A stretch of DNA of 64,000 nucleotides from Thalassotalea_H sp040779345 (GCA_040779345.1 JBFONU010000003.1:248001-312000); one strand, 5' to 3'; shown: positions 17,167-26,567, numbered from the stretch's first letter. Notes: generated from the letters alone by a model not told the origin. A program made the numbers and translations.

Positions 17167-19710
17167 ATGAAACTGACAAAAATTACCATGGCAGTGACGC
17201 TCGCATTAAGTATTAATGCGAGTTATGCCGCTGAAACAAAGACAGCAACAGTAAAAGAAAAAAATGACGATGTTGAAAACATTGTTGTCATAGGAACACG
17301 ATCGGCACCCCGTTCAGTAGCAGATTCCTCAGTGCCTATTGATATTATTGATAATGAAGAGCTTTCTAAAAATGGCATGGGAGATATTAGCTCGGTATTG
17401 AGCAATGTTGTGCCATCATATAATGTCAACACGCAATCAATTAATGATGCTGCAACTATGGTACGTCCTGCAAATCTTCGAGGCTTACCTTCTGACAATA
17501 CCTTAGTGTTGGTTAATGGAAAACGACGTCATCGGGCTTCGGTGATCACATGGACAACCGGCGGCGTGAATAATGGTGCTCATGGCCCCGACATTTCAGT
17601 AATACCGTCCATTGCCTTGAAACAAGTTGAAGTGCTTCGAGATGGTGCTGCTGCGCAATATGGCTCAGATGCAATTGCCGGTGTGATCAATTTTCAATTA
17701 AAAGACGACAACGAAGGGGGCAGCCTTCAATATCAAACAGGAAAATACTATCAAGGTGATGGCCAAAGTAACCTTATGGCTGGCAACATTGGCTTGCCAT
17801 TTACCGAGCAGGGTTTTGTCAATTTAAGTTTTGAGGTAAGCGAGAATGAAGCCACTGACCGTTCAGTACAACGCGCCGATGCACAAGCTTTAATTGATGC
17901 GGGTAATACTGACGTCGCAAGCCCTGCACAAATATGGGGTAATCCCGAAGTTAAAAACAACTTTAAATTATTTGCCAATATCGGCTTGGATTTAGGTAAT
18001 GAAAAAGAATTTTATATGTTTGGTAACTGGGCAGAAAAAGAAGTCATTGGCGGCTTTTACTTCAGAAACCCTAATACCCGAGGTGGGGTTTATGGAGGCC
18101 CTAACAACACCTTATTAGTAGGTGACTTAACCCCAGATGACGGCATAAGTTGCCCAATAGTTAATATTGTGAATAATGTCCCTGACCCAGCAGCATTGCA
18201 GGCAATTAGAGAAGATGCCAATTGTTTTTCACACTATGAAAACATCCCTGGCGGTTTTACCCCAAACTTTGGTGGTAAAGTTGTTGATACCGCTATTGCT
18301 ATTGGTACAAAAGGAGAGCTAGACAATGGCATTCTGTATGATTTAAGTGCCTCTTATGGTCGACATGGTTCTACTTTTGCCATTACGAATACGATAAATG
18401 CAGCGATGGGACCAGACTCTCCACGGGACTTTAGTCCGGGTCAATACATTGAACAAGATACTAGCTATACCTTAGATCTTTCCTATCCATTATCAGTAGA
18501 TTGGTCTGATGACGATGTGAATATCGCTGGTGGCTTGGAGTATCGAGAGGAAGCCTTTGAGATAAAAAGTGGTGACCCAGCATCATACTCCTTAGGGGAT
18601 ACCACGCTATCAGTACCTTTATATAAACAAGGTTTTAATGTTGGCTCCAACGGTTTCCCTGGCTTTAAACCGGAACACGCTGGTGAATTTGAACGTTCAA
18701 ACATTGCGGCTTATATCGATATGGAAGCCTATTTAGCGGATAACTTCAGACTTGGCGCTGCAGTACGTTACGAAGATTTTAGTGATTTTGGTTCAACAAC
18801 CAATGCTAAGTTATCTGCCCATTGGCAAACCACAGAGAATCTGTCATTGCGTGGCTCAGTAGGCACCGGCTTTAGAGCGCCAACGGTAGGACAAAGTAAT
18901 GCCAGTAATGTCAGTACCTCCTTAAATCAAGCGGGCAACTTAGTTGACCAAGCAACACTTTCACCGACCAACCCCATTGCCTTATTAAAAGGAGGTAAAC
19001 AGCTAGCGGCTGAAGACTCAACCAGCTATGCGTTTGGCGCCGTAATGCAATTTGACCAACTATTTATCACGATTGATTACTTTAATATTGAAGTTGAAGA
19101 TCGCATTACCTTGTCTAAAGATTTCAAAGTTACCGATGAAGACGTTCAGTCGTTAGAGGCAATTGGTATTCTTGATGCAAGTAGTTTTGATAGTGTTAAA
19201 TATTTTACCAACGATTTTGATACCACAACCAAAGGAATTGATCTGGTCGCTAACTATGAAGTGTCAATGTTCGGGGGAGACACTAAGTATAGTCTTGCCT
19301 ATAACTGGACTGACACCACCATCGACAATTGGAATAGAGAATATGTTGGTGAAACTGTAGTGAAACAAATGGAAGATGGTTTACCTGATCACAAGGGAAC
19401 GTTCACCATTAATCATATCAATGGTGATCTTGAAGGTTTTGTTCGTTTTGTCTATTTTGGCAAACATTACGAAGCTCATGCAGAAGTTGGCGACTGGCCG
19501 ATAGATATTGACTCTGCGTTAACAGTAGATGCTGAGTTAAGTTATATGGTTAGCGATAATATGGTGGTGTCATTAGGCGCTCAAAACCTTTTTGACAAAT
19601 ACCCGAATAAAAACCCTTACGCAGATATTCTTGGTGCCGAATATCCTGTGACCTCAGTAATGGGATTTAGTGGCGGGTATTATTATTTGCGAGCTAAATA
19701 TCAATTCTAG
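17167..19710 (+). CDS. TonB-dependent receptor (ligand unknown)
   Basis: An outer-membrane receptor of about 847 residues. A signal peptide ends near ASYA (residues 1-22), a TonB box follows (NIVVIGTRS), then a plug with LRGLPSDNTLVLVNGKRRHR and VEVLRDGAAAQYGSDAIAGVINF, and a barrel with FRAPTVGQSN and the terminal strand YYLRAKYQF. The frame is open from a TTG at 17155, but the ATG at 17167 is chosen because GGGGA lies five bases upstream; the ATG at 17161 would sit on top of that site. The gene stands alone between its LacI-like operators and a terminator, so its ligand cannot be inferred from neighbours. Confidence 0.9.
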   Translation: MKLTKITMAVTLALSINASYAAETKTATVKEKNDDVENIVVIGTRSAPRSVADSSVPIDIIDNEELSKNGMGDISSVLSNVVPSYNVNTQSINDAATMVRPANLRGLPSDNTLVLVNGKRRHRASVITWTTGGVNNGAHGPDISVIPSIALKQVEVLRDGAAAQYGSDAIAGVINFQLKDDNEGGSLQYQTGKYYQGDGQSNLMAGNIGLPFTEQGFVNLSFEVSENEATDRSVQRADAQALIDAGNTDVASPAQIWGNPEVKNNFKLFANIGLDLGNEKEFYMFGNWAEKEVIGGFYFRNPNTRGGVYGGPNNTLLVGDLTPDDGISCPIVNIVNNVPDPAALQAIREDANCFSHYENIPGGFTPNFGGKVVDTAIAIGTKGELDNGILYDLSASYGRHGSTFAITNTINAAMGPDSPRDFSPGQYIEQDTSYTLDLSYPLSVDWSDDDVNIAGGLEYREEAFEIKSGDPASYSLGDTTLSVPLYKQGFNVGSNGFPGFKPEHAGEFERSNIAAYIDMEAYLADNFRLGAAVRYEDFSDFGSTTNAKLSAHWQTTENLSLRGSVGTGFRAPTVGQSNASNVSTSLNQAGNLVDQATLSPTNPIALLKGGKQLAAEDSTSYAFGAVMQFDQLFITIDYFNIEVEDRITLSKDFKVTDEDVQSLEAIGILDASSFDSVKYFTNDFDTTTKGIDLVANYEVSMFGGDTKYSLAYNWTDTTIDNWNREYVGETVVKQMEDGLPDHKGTFTINHINGDLEGFVRFVYFGKHYEAHAEVGDWPIDIDSALTVDAELSYMVSDNMVVSLGAQNLFDKYPNKNPYADILGAEYPVTSVMGFSGGYYYLRAKYQF

Positions 19711-19784
19711 GATCTGTTGATCTTTCGAGCATAGTCTTATTAAACATTAAATACGTTATTAAGGACTCGACGACTTCCTATTTT

Positions 19785-19808
19785 GGGGGATTTTCCCCCG
19801 CTTTTTTT
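19785..19808 (+). terminator. Rho-independent terminator after the receptor gene
   Basis: GGGGGA, loop TTT, TCCCCC, then GC and a run of seven T. It lies 75 bp past the receptor stop, in the convergent gap before proA. Confidence 0.9.
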
Positions 19809-19895
19809 ATTGCTCCCCCTTCTTACGCTTAAGTTAGGTAAGAAAGGGGATTATCTTTAACCTGAGCCTGAGCATCAGTCTGTTGCTAACTCTAT

Positions 19896-21143
19896 TTACG
19901 CTCTTATTTGCCCCGTACCATTGACTAAGAACTTTTCGGTGGTAAGCGATTCTATCCCCATAGGACCATAAGCGTGTAACTTACTGGTAGCAATGCCAAT
20001 TTCTGCACCTAAGCCTAATTCTGAGCCATCAGAAAAGCGCGATGATGCATTCACCATTACAACAGAGGCATCCACTTCTTTCTGGAATTTATTCGCTTTT
20101 AATTCGTCTTCTGTACAAATAATTTCAGTGTGATTACTGCCAAATTTTCTTATATGCTCAATAGCTTGCTTTGTTGACTCAACGATACGAATCGCAATTT
20201 CTAAACTGAGATACTCTTCACCATATTGATCTTCTGCAAGTACAGTCGCATTATCGAAATATTCAGCGGCTCGCTGACAAGCGTTAACTTTTACCTGCTT
20301 TGTTTTAAGTGCTTGAGCAGCTTTAGTAAGGAATTCATCAGCAACATCTTTATGAACCAGTAACCCTTCTAATGCATTACAAACCCCTGTTCTTTGTGTT
20401 TTACCATTGATTAACAGGTTTAAGGCTTTGTCTAAATCTGCTGATTTATCAACATATAAATGACAGACACCTTTATAATGCTGGATCACTGGGATATGAC
20501 TGTTTTCACTCACAAAGTTAATCAAGCCTTCGCCACCTCTGGGGATCACAAGGTCGATATGTGCTTTTTGAGTTAACAATTCTGGCAACATTTCGCGGTA
20601 CAAGTTAGGGATTATCGTCACAATTTCTTCTGGCAGATCATTTTGCCTTAAAACTGTTTGCAATATTTTTGCGATAGCTAAGCTACTTTGCTCGGCTTCT
20701 TTACCGCCTTTTAATATAACGGCATTACCTGATTTTATACATAACGCTGCAGCATCAGCGGTTACATTGGGTCTTGCTTCATAAATCATACAGATGACAC
20801 CAAGCGGAACTCGCATTTTGCTAATTTTTAATCCATTTGGTCGTTCATCAATGGGTCTTATTGAACCCACAGGATCGTGCAGGTTTGCAACAATTTCCAT
20901 GCCGCTTGCCATCGCTTCAATTCTTTCGGCGTTTAATGTTAAACGATCAATCATCGCATCAGGCAGTTGGTTCTTGCTCGCAAGGTCAAGATCTTTTAAA
21001 TTCGCCGTTAAAATTAATTCACTTTGCAGTCGAATAGCATTCGCCATTTCGGTTAATACTTTGCTTTTTACTTCATTAGACACAGTTGATAACTGCTGTG
21101 CAGAATTCGATGCTTTTTCAACCAGTTCGGTTACTACGGTCAT
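19896..21143 (-). CDS. proA: Gamma-glutamyl phosphate reductase
   Basis: A 415-residue cytoplasmic enzyme that reduces gamma-glutamyl phosphate with NADPH to glutamate-5-semialdehyde, the second step of proline synthesis (EC 1.2.1.41). It is an aldehyde dehydrogenase-fold protein of normal length. Visible family landmarks are MIYEARPNVTADAAALCIKSG, the catalytic cysteine region TQRTGVCNALEG, and the C-terminal block ELGLGAEIGIATSKLHAYGPMG. It follows proB by 2 bp with GGAG five bases before the ATG, in the operon putP-proB-proA. Confidence 0.97.
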   Translation of the reverse strand: MTVVTELVEKASNSAQQLSTVSNEVKSKVLTEMANAIRLQSELILTANLKDLDLASKNQLPDAMIDRLTLNAERIEAMASGMEIVANLHDPVGSIRPIDERPNGLKISKMRVPLGVICMIYEARPNVTADAAALCIKSGNAVILKGGKEAEQSSLAIAKILQTVLRQNDLPEEIVTIIPNLYREMLPELLTQKAHIDLVIPRGGEGLINFVSENSHIPVIQHYKGVCHLYVDKSADLDKALNLLINGKTQRTGVCNALEGLLVHKDVADEFLTKAAQALKTKQVKVNACQRAAEYFDNATVLAEDQYGEEYLSLEIAIRIVESTKQAIEHIRKFGSNHTEIICTEDELKANKFQKEVDASVVMVNASSRFSDGSELGLGAEIGIATSKLHAYGPMGIESLTTEKFLVNGTGQIRA

Positions 21144-21145
21144 TT

Positions 21146-22249
21146 TTACTCCATATGAGCAATATCGTGCTCGTTTTCTGAAAGAATAGGTTCAGGAATA
21201 TTGTTAAGCTGTTCAGTCATTTCCTCGCTGTCTTGATCAGCAACAAAATTTAATAAACAACTACTGTAATTAGTTTTTACTCTTGCTAGTTTTTCACCAT
21301 TATTTTTTCTTAATAGCACAACATCTCCTGCTGAAAAATTACCAGTGACGTCGACTAAGTCTTTAGGCTTAAGTAATTCGCCTTCGTCTTCCTCCATGGT
21401 AAATGCATTGTCCACCACAAGTTCGCCTTGTTCTTTAGACGTGTGGCGCATCCAGTGTTGCCTGTCATGCATGGGCTCTTTATGGGAGTGAAAGAGAGTA
21501 CCTGGGTTTTTACCTTCAAGAAGCGCGTTAAATGTTTGTTCGGTATAGCCATTCACAATATAGGTATTAATCCCATGGGAAACCGCTTTTTCTGCGGCTT
21601 CAATTTTTGTTTTCATTCCCCCCGTACCAACGCTACTTGTTGCTCCCGATGCCATAGCATGAATGTTGCTATCAATTTTATGGACATCAGAAATAAGCGT
21701 GGCATCTTTATTTATATTAGGGTTAGCGGTATATAAACCATCTATGTCAGAGCAAATAATCAAGGTATTCGCTCTTGCCGCTGTCGCTACCATGGCGGAT
21801 AAATTATCATTATCACCGACTTTTAACTTATCCGTGGTAACGGCATCATTTTCATTAACTATCGGCAAAATTCCATTATCTAAAAGTACATCTATGGTGT
21901 CTCTGACACTGATATATCTTTTGCGATTTTTTAAATCCGCATGCGTCAAAAGTAATTGGGCAGTATTGAAATCGAAAAGCCTGTCCCAAGTAGCCATCAT
22001 TTCTGATTGCCCTGCTGCAGCCATAGCTTTTTTGATGGTCATTGATGACTCTTTTGTCTCTGAAAATAAATGTGAGCCTGCAGCAACAGATCCTGAAGAG
22101 ACGAGAACAACCTGTATGCCATTCATACGGCATCGCACAATAAAACTCGCAATACTCAGTAAATACTGGCTACTGCAACCATCATTATTAGGAGCAATTA
22201 ACGCACTGCCTACTTTAATAACAATGCGTTTGCAATTTTTAAGGTTCAT
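21146..22249 (-). CDS. proB: Glutamate 5-kinase with PUA domain
   Basis: A 367-residue enzyme that phosphorylates glutamate to gamma-glutamyl phosphate, the committed and usually proline-inhibited step of proline synthesis (EC 2.7.2.11). The amino-acid kinase domain (about residues 5-260) shows RIVIKVGSALI, VLVSSGSVAAG, IVNENDAV, VGDNDNLSA and SDIDGLYTANP. A C-terminal PUA domain (about residues 275-350) is present, as in E. coli ProB. AGGAT lies before the ATG. It sits 26 bp after putP and 2 bp before proA. Confidence 0.97.
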   Translation of the reverse strand: MNLKNCKRIVIKVGSALIAPNNDGCSSQYLLSIASFIVRCRMNGIQVVLVSSGSVAAGSHLFSETKESSMTIKKAMAAAGQSEMMATWDRLFDFNTAQLLLTHADLKNRKRYISVRDTIDVLLDNGILPIVNENDAVTTDKLKVGDNDNLSAMVATAARANTLIICSDIDGLYTANPNINKDATLISDVHKIDSNIHAMASGATSSVGTGGMKTKIEAAEKAVSHGINTYIVNGYTEQTFNALLEGKNPGTLFHSHKEPMHDRQHWMRHTSKEQGELVVDNAFTMEEDEGELLKPKDLVDVTGNFSAGDVVLLRKNNGEKLARVKTNYSSCLLNFVADQDSEEMTEQLNNIPEPILSENEHDIAHME

Positions 22250-22275
22250 AAAATATCCTAGGGGTTCAAATGTTA

Positions 22276-23754
22276 TTAATGGGTAGAAACATCAGCAATA
22301 GTTGTGTCAAACCACGCTATTGCTTTCTGCTGGGGTTGCTGAGTTTTTAAACTGACGAGCACTATCGCTAAAGAGCTTGCTATAAATCCCGGTAATAACT
22401 CATAAAATACCGAGCTCAGCGCTTCACCTGATTCAAAAAGCGGTAAATTTGCCCAAAGTAAAACGGTTACGGCGCCAACAATAATTCCAGCGACGGCACC
22501 GCTATGAGTGAGTCTTCGCCACCAAAGACTAAACAAAACTAAAGGACCAAAAGCCGCACCAAAACCAGCCCAAGCATTTGATACTAGCGCGAGAACACTG
22601 CTGTTGTTATCCATGGCTATTGCTGATGCAACAACTGCAACGATCAGTACACATACTCGACTGGCTAATAACAACGCTGTCGCACTTGGTTTAGTTTTAG
22701 CGTACGTTTTATATATATCTTCAACTAATGAACTAGAAGACACTAAAAGTTGCGAAGAAATGGTACTCATTATTGCCGCTAATATGGCTGACAGTAGTAA
22801 CCCAGCAATAAAAGGATGAAACAAAAGTTGCGAAAGGTAGATAAATATAGTTTCAGGATCTGAAATTGACTCTGGATTATTAGCAATAAAGCCAGCGCCT
22901 ATCAAACCTGTCAATAACGCCCCAATAATAGAAAGTGTCATCCACGACAAACCGATTCGTTTAGCTTTCTTCAAGTTCTTAGGACAATCTATTGCCATAA
23001 ATCTAACGATGATATGAGGTTGTCCGAAGTAGCCTAATCCCCATGTGATAAGACTTAATACCGCCAATAATTCAAAGTTCGAGAAATTAAATGTCATTGA
23101 GTCGATAAACGTTTGGCTTTCAACACCATCAAAATGACTAAACGTGACGATAGGCACAGCAATTAATGCAATCAACATGATCACACCTTGGATGAAGTCA
23201 CTTAAACTTACCGCTAAAAAACCGCCTAATATAGTGTAAAGCACGACAACGCCAACCGTAGTAATAATGCCCCATTCATAATTTAGCCCAAAAGCTGACT
23301 CGAATAATTTACCGCCAGCAACAAGACCTGAAGCGGTATATACGGTAAAGAATAAAATAATAACGATAGAAGCAATTAGACGTACATTACCTTTGTCTAA
23401 AGCAAAACGTTTTGAAAAAAATTCAGGAATAGTTAGGGCATCATCAGCTAGTTCAGTAAAAACTCTTAACCTTGGTGCTACAATTTGATAATTAACATAA
23501 GCGCCGATGACTAATCCAAGGGCAAGCCAAACGCTATTTAAGCCCGAAATGAAGGCAGCTCCCGGCAATCCCATCAACATCCAACCACTCATATCTGAAG
23601 CCCCAGCAGATAATGCAGTAACCTTAGCACTGACATTTCTGCCACCAAGTAAATATTCATTATTATCCGACGTAGATTTTTTCATGGCATAAATACCAAT
23701 AAATACTAACAAGATAAAATATAAAGAAATTGAAATGATTTGATAATCAAACAT
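22276..23754 (-). CDS. putP: Sodium/proline symporter
   Basis: An inner-membrane sodium:solute symporter of about 492 residues with around 13 hydrophobic segments. It carries the PutP landmarks YLLGGRNVS, TALSAGASDMSGWMLMGLPGA and YFGQPHIIVRFMA. The GTG at 23763 is an in-frame alternative, but the ATG at 23754 gives an N-terminus that aligns with known PutP. In E. coli putP is paired with the degradation gene putA; here it leads an operon with proB and proA, so uptake and synthesis are joined. That suggests proline serves as an osmoprotectant rather than as food. Confidence 0.94.
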   Translation of the reverse strand: MFDYQIISISLYFILLVFIGIYAMKKSTSDNNEYLLGGRNVSAKVTALSAGASDMSGWMLMGLPGAAFISGLNSVWLALGLVIGAYVNYQIVAPRLRVFTELADDALTIPEFFSKRFALDKGNVRLIASIVIILFFTVYTASGLVAGGKLFESAFGLNYEWGIITTVGVVVLYTILGGFLAVSLSDFIQGVIMLIALIAVPIVTFSHFDGVESQTFIDSMTFNFSNFELLAVLSLITWGLGYFGQPHIIVRFMAIDCPKNLKKAKRIGLSWMTLSIIGALLTGLIGAGFIANNPESISDPETIFIYLSQLLFHPFIAGLLLSAILAAIMSTISSQLLVSSSSLVEDIYKTYAKTKPSATALLLASRVCVLIVAVVASAIAMDNNSSVLALVSNAWAGFGAAFGPLVLFSLWWRRLTHSGAVAGIIVGAVTVLLWANLPLFESGEALSSVFYELLPGFIASSLAIVLVSLKTQQPQQKAIAWFDTTIADVSTH

Positions 23755-23949
23755 GTAGAACACTAACCTTTTTTAGTCGATAGTTATTGATATTAATTTT
23801 TCTTAACTTATGCTTTTTTACTCTATATAGGATCATCTTCCTTATAAGAGGATTGATAAAATCAGCCTGCAACGCAATTATAAGTGGAAATTGTGGCATA
23901 AATCCTCATTAGCTACATTGTTATTTTATTACAGGTCACCGAGGAAATT

Positions 23950-23980
23950 ATGGTTAGTATACTAACCATTAGTATACTAA
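23950..23980. promoter_or_regulatory. Two adjacent palindromes upstream of putP
   Basis: A perfect 20-bp palindrome (ATGGTTAGTATACTAACCAT, 23950-23969) abuts a second one, TTAGTATACTAA (23969-23980). They share the core TTAGTATACTAA with 14 bp between centres. They lie about 200 bp upstream of the putP start. Such sites often bind GntR-type dimers, but no regulator gene adjoins them, so the regulator is unknown. Confidence 0.55.
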
Positions 23981-23981
23981 C

Positions 23982-24367
23982 AATCAAGAGGAGCTTAATA
24001 TTTGTACTTTCCTACTTGCTGTTTGAATAAATCGACTACTCAAACAAACCTGAGGCATCAAACGAAGTAACCAATTGAAAATAAAGAGGTTATCGCTGGG
24101 ACAAACAATAACGATAATTGAATGACGTTTTATGTTTTAAGGATTAACAGCGAGAAATAACATATTATTATTTCTTGTAAAAAAATACTGTGGTGATGTA
24201 GAAAGGTAAAAAAATACTGTGGTGATGTAGAAAGGTAAAAATTAAAGGCTAAAAAACACCTTAGATATGACGCACTACGTTCCAGAGGAATGTCAAAATT
24301 GAGTAGTGATTAAGCAATTCTTATTCGTATTCGAAGTTATTAAGTAAATTTAACTCGACTGATAAAT
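23982..24367. other. Non-coding gap between putP and the peptidase gene
   Basis: Apart from the 29-bp tandem duplication at 24181-24238 I see no gene, tRNA or clear terminator here. It is the 3' side of the minus-strand peptidase gene and the far upstream region of putP. Confidence 0.6.
24181..24238. repeat. 29-bp unit duplicated in tandem
   Basis: Two back-to-back copies of a 29-bp unit that contains ATACTGTGGTGATGTAGAAA (starts at 24185 and 24214). The copies are identical. They lie in a gap without genes and have no spacers, so this is a simple duplication. Confidence 0.9.
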
Positions 24368-25498
24368 CTAAATATTATGTATCCTTAACCTTCGGCTACT
24401 CCAATAACTAAATTGATTTTGCAGCTCTTCGATTGGTATACCTATAATATTCTCAACCTGCTTTATGCCAATAACATCACACAAGTTTTGTTGCTCATAT
24501 TTAATAACCTTCGCTAACATATCTTTTCTTTGTTGATTATCTAACATGAAATAGATAAATGCCCAGCTAGTCGCATACAATCTATTTTTTATGGTTGAAT
24601 CCCAGTCACTCTTGTTGGCAGACAGTAATTCATCCAAAGGTAATAGCGGCTCTAACACTACACCTTTACGTGTCCAGTTTTGGTTCGGATAAACCCTGTT
24701 ACTCTGGCCTTTAATCTCAATATATTCACTGTACTCTGCCAAACCTTCATTTAACCACTTAGGGCTATAGCCAATAATTCCCCGGTTAATCGCATGGGCA
24801 GCTTCATGAATGGCGGTTCGCATTGTTGATTCATGATTGATAAGTAAGAGGTGAGCCTGATTAGAGACATGACTATAAAAGCCCAATGTATTGTCGCTAA
24901 TTGGCATATTATGCTTAGCCTTGATTTTATTGAAAGTCAGCTTAGAAGCATGTACTCGAAGATTGATATCTACTTTTTTTAATGATGGCCTATCAAGTAG
25001 TTGGCCATAAACTTCAAACAACTTGTTTAGCTTTAATGTTAGTTTTTGATAGAAGTCATATGGCAGACTTTCGGTGTTTAGATCTAAAGTGAAATAATCA
25101 AACACCTTTTCACCTGCGTAGTTTATTACTTTGAACTCACCTTTGTTAGGTGATGTACTACTAAAATTAGCTATGCCTCTTTCATCAATCCAAGTAAAAA
25201 CCTCACCGACCTTTTTATACTTTGCTTCTCCTAATGATGTGTCTTTACAGGCTTTAATTTTGCCGACTTCTACATGAGGATAAAGTTTCTTAGGTTTTTC
25301 CTGAGCAATAGTATGTTCTGAAATATTGGCTGGCGATTTATCTAACACTATATCTTCACCAAATAAGGACTCAATCCAATGGATGCCTTTATTAAGTTGT
25401 GCATGCAAACTAATACCGTGGTCACTAAAATAATTGGCTAGTAAGAAACTAACTAAAAACGCCAGCATGGTTAAAATACTTATTAGTCTTTTTTTCAA
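24368..25498 (-). CDS. Membrane-anchored zinc peptidase with DUF4124-like segment
   Basis: A protein of about 376 residues from a TTG at 25498, chosen because AAGGAAG lies just upstream and it gives a clean start MKKRLISIL; the frame is open to 25546. Residues 5-25 form one transmembrane helix or uncleaved signal. A short segment VGEVFTWIDERGIANFSS resembles DUF4124. Further on, HEAAHAIN supplies the HExxH zinc motif and NEGLAEYSE the third-ligand Glu, the gluzincin arrangement of MA-clan peptidases. The catalytic part probably faces the periplasm. Substrate unknown. It stands alone upstream of the tRNA-Leu. Confidence 0.75.
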   Translation of the reverse strand: MKKRLISILTMLAFLVSFLLANYFSDHGISLHAQLNKGIHWIESLFGEDIVLDKSPANISEHTIAQEKPKKLYPHVEVGKIKACKDTSLGEAKYKKVGEVFTWIDERGIANFSSTSPNKGEFKVINYAGEKVFDYFTLDLNTESLPYDFYQKLTLKLNKLFEVYGQLLDRPSLKKVDINLRVHASKLTFNKIKAKHNMPISDNTLGFYSHVSNQAHLLLINHESTMRTAIHEAAHAINRGIIGYSPKWLNEGLAEYSEYIEIKGQSNRVYPNQNWTRKGVVLEPLLPLDELLSANKSDWDSTIKNRLYATSWAFIYFMLDNQQRKDMLAKVIKYEQQNLCDVIGIKQVENIIGIPIEELQNQFSYWSSRRLRIHNI

Positions 25499-25575
25499 GT
25501 CACTTCCTTGGACAGTTAAAGATAATGTTTTGCAATAAGGTATCAAGGAGTTATCGACAACACAAATTCAGGTAA

Positions 25576-25609
25576 AAAAAAGCCCCATCCAATTAAGGAC
25601 AGGGCTTTC
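25576..25609 (-). terminator. Terminator after tRNA-Leu
   Basis: On the minus strand AAAGCCCTGTCC, loop TTAATT, GGATGGGGCTTT, followed by a T-run. The 12-bp stem has two G-T pairs. It starts a few bases past the tRNA CCA end. Confidence 0.9.
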
Positions 25610-25615
25610 ATATAA

Positions 25616-25700
25616 TGGTACCGGTGGGCGGACTCGAACCGCCACGCATTGCTGCAACGGATTTTGAATCCGTCGTGTATACCAATTTCACCACACCGGC
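25616..25700 (-). tRNA. tRNA-Leu (CAA)
   Basis: An 85-nt tRNA with encoded 3' CCA. The acceptor stem is GCCGGTG / CACCGGT (a G-T first pair), discriminator A. The anticodon arm is ACGGATTCAAAATCCGT, so the anticodon CAA reads UUG leucine codons. A long variable arm (TGCAGCAATGCG) and the T-loop GGTTCGAGTCC mark a class II leucine tRNA. The rest of the 25499-25863 gap holds only its terminator and its upstream region. Confidence 0.97.
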
Positions 25701-25863
25701 AAAAACTTAAACAGTATAAATAACGCTATTTTTATACTGTTTGGTAATTGGGTTTCAATAGCTGTTCGCTAGTTGAATTGGCTGGCATTATACGAGATAT
25801 CTTTACTTGTGCAATAGTTTTTCTCAAGCTGACAATCATTTGCTGATTATTTATCCAATTAGC

Positions 25864-26487
25864 TTACTCGCTGTAAGCTTTAAGAAAAAGATCAACGGCT
25901 TTATCAATATGTTGATGTATCTCATCATCAGATATTTTTTCATCGGGTAATAGGATAACTTTTAGGTGTAAACGTCCTTTAACCATTTCAATAAGCATTT
26001 GAGTGGCATAAAAAGGGTCGTCAATGACAAGCTCTCCTTTTTCATCAAGTTGCATTAAATAGTCAGTCAGGGGTTTCATTCCTTGTAGAGGACCTTTTTC
26101 ATAAATAAGGCTACCGACTTCCGGTAATTTCGGCACAACTTGGATCACTAAACGAAATAAAGACACTAAGGTATCTGACAGCATCCCCTTAACGAATCGA
26201 AAACACATTTCTTTAAGCGCGTCACTCGGTGCTAGCTGTGATGTTTTTATTGAGGCAATGGTTCTTGCTTGAATAACAACCTGTTGATGAATTACCGCCA
26301 TCAACAACCCTTGTTTATTACCGAATTCATTATAGATTGAACGACGAGAGCCGCCTGCCTCAGAAATAATCATTTCAAGCGAGGTTTCATCAAAACCATG
26401 TTTAAGAAAAAGTTTTTGTGCCGCCGATAAGATTAACTCACCTCTAGCACTTAAGTCGGTTTTACATAGTTTTTCACAATTAAGCAT
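25864..26487 (-). CDS. TetR-family repressor of the adjacent RND efflux genes
   Basis: A 207-residue DNA-binding regulator. The N-terminal helix-turn-helix region (about residues 15-62) reads ILSAAQKLFLKHGFDETSLE and then SRRSIYNEFGNKQGLL, the standard TetR pattern. The C-terminal ligand domain is of the AcrR type with no ligand obvious. It is divergent from the efflux adaptor and pump, with two tandem operators in between, so it most likely represses both the efflux genes and itself until a toxic compound binds. The ribosome site before the ATG is weak. Confidence 0.92.
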   Translation of the reverse strand: MLNCEKLCKTDLSARGELILSAAQKLFLKHGFDETSLEMIISEAGGSRRSIYNEFGNKQGLLMAVIHQQVVIQARTIASIKTSQLAPSDALKEMCFRFVKGMLSDTLVSLFRLVIQVVPKLPEVGSLIYEKGPLQGMKPLTDYLMQLDEKGELVIDDPFYATQMLIEMVKGRLHLKVILLPDEKISDDEIHQHIDKAVDLFLKAYSE

Positions 26488-26522
26488 TCTTTCTTAAACT
26501 CATTTTATCGCTAGGGTTGACT

Positions 26523-26567
26523 TTGGTACCACATAGTACCAAAATACTTGGTACTTAGCAGTACCAA
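26523..26567. promoter_or_regulatory. Two tandem 20-bp operators between tetR and the efflux genes
   Basis: TTGGTACCACATAGTACCAA at 26523-26542 and TTGGTACTTAGCAGTACCAA at 26548-26567. Each is an inverted repeat TTGGTAC-N6-GTACCAA, and they repeat every 25 bp. They lie in the 138-bp divergent gap, where a TetR dimer on each site could block both promoters. Confidence 0.8.

Noticed and set aside
21663..22286. A 207-codon plus-strand frame opposite proB
   Set aside because: proB is a certain gene on the other strand, and this frame has no family pattern or ribosome site.
23995..24070. Short plus-strand frame after AGGAG downstream of the double palindrome
   Set aside because: Only about 20 codons from a TTG start, with no features; likely chance.
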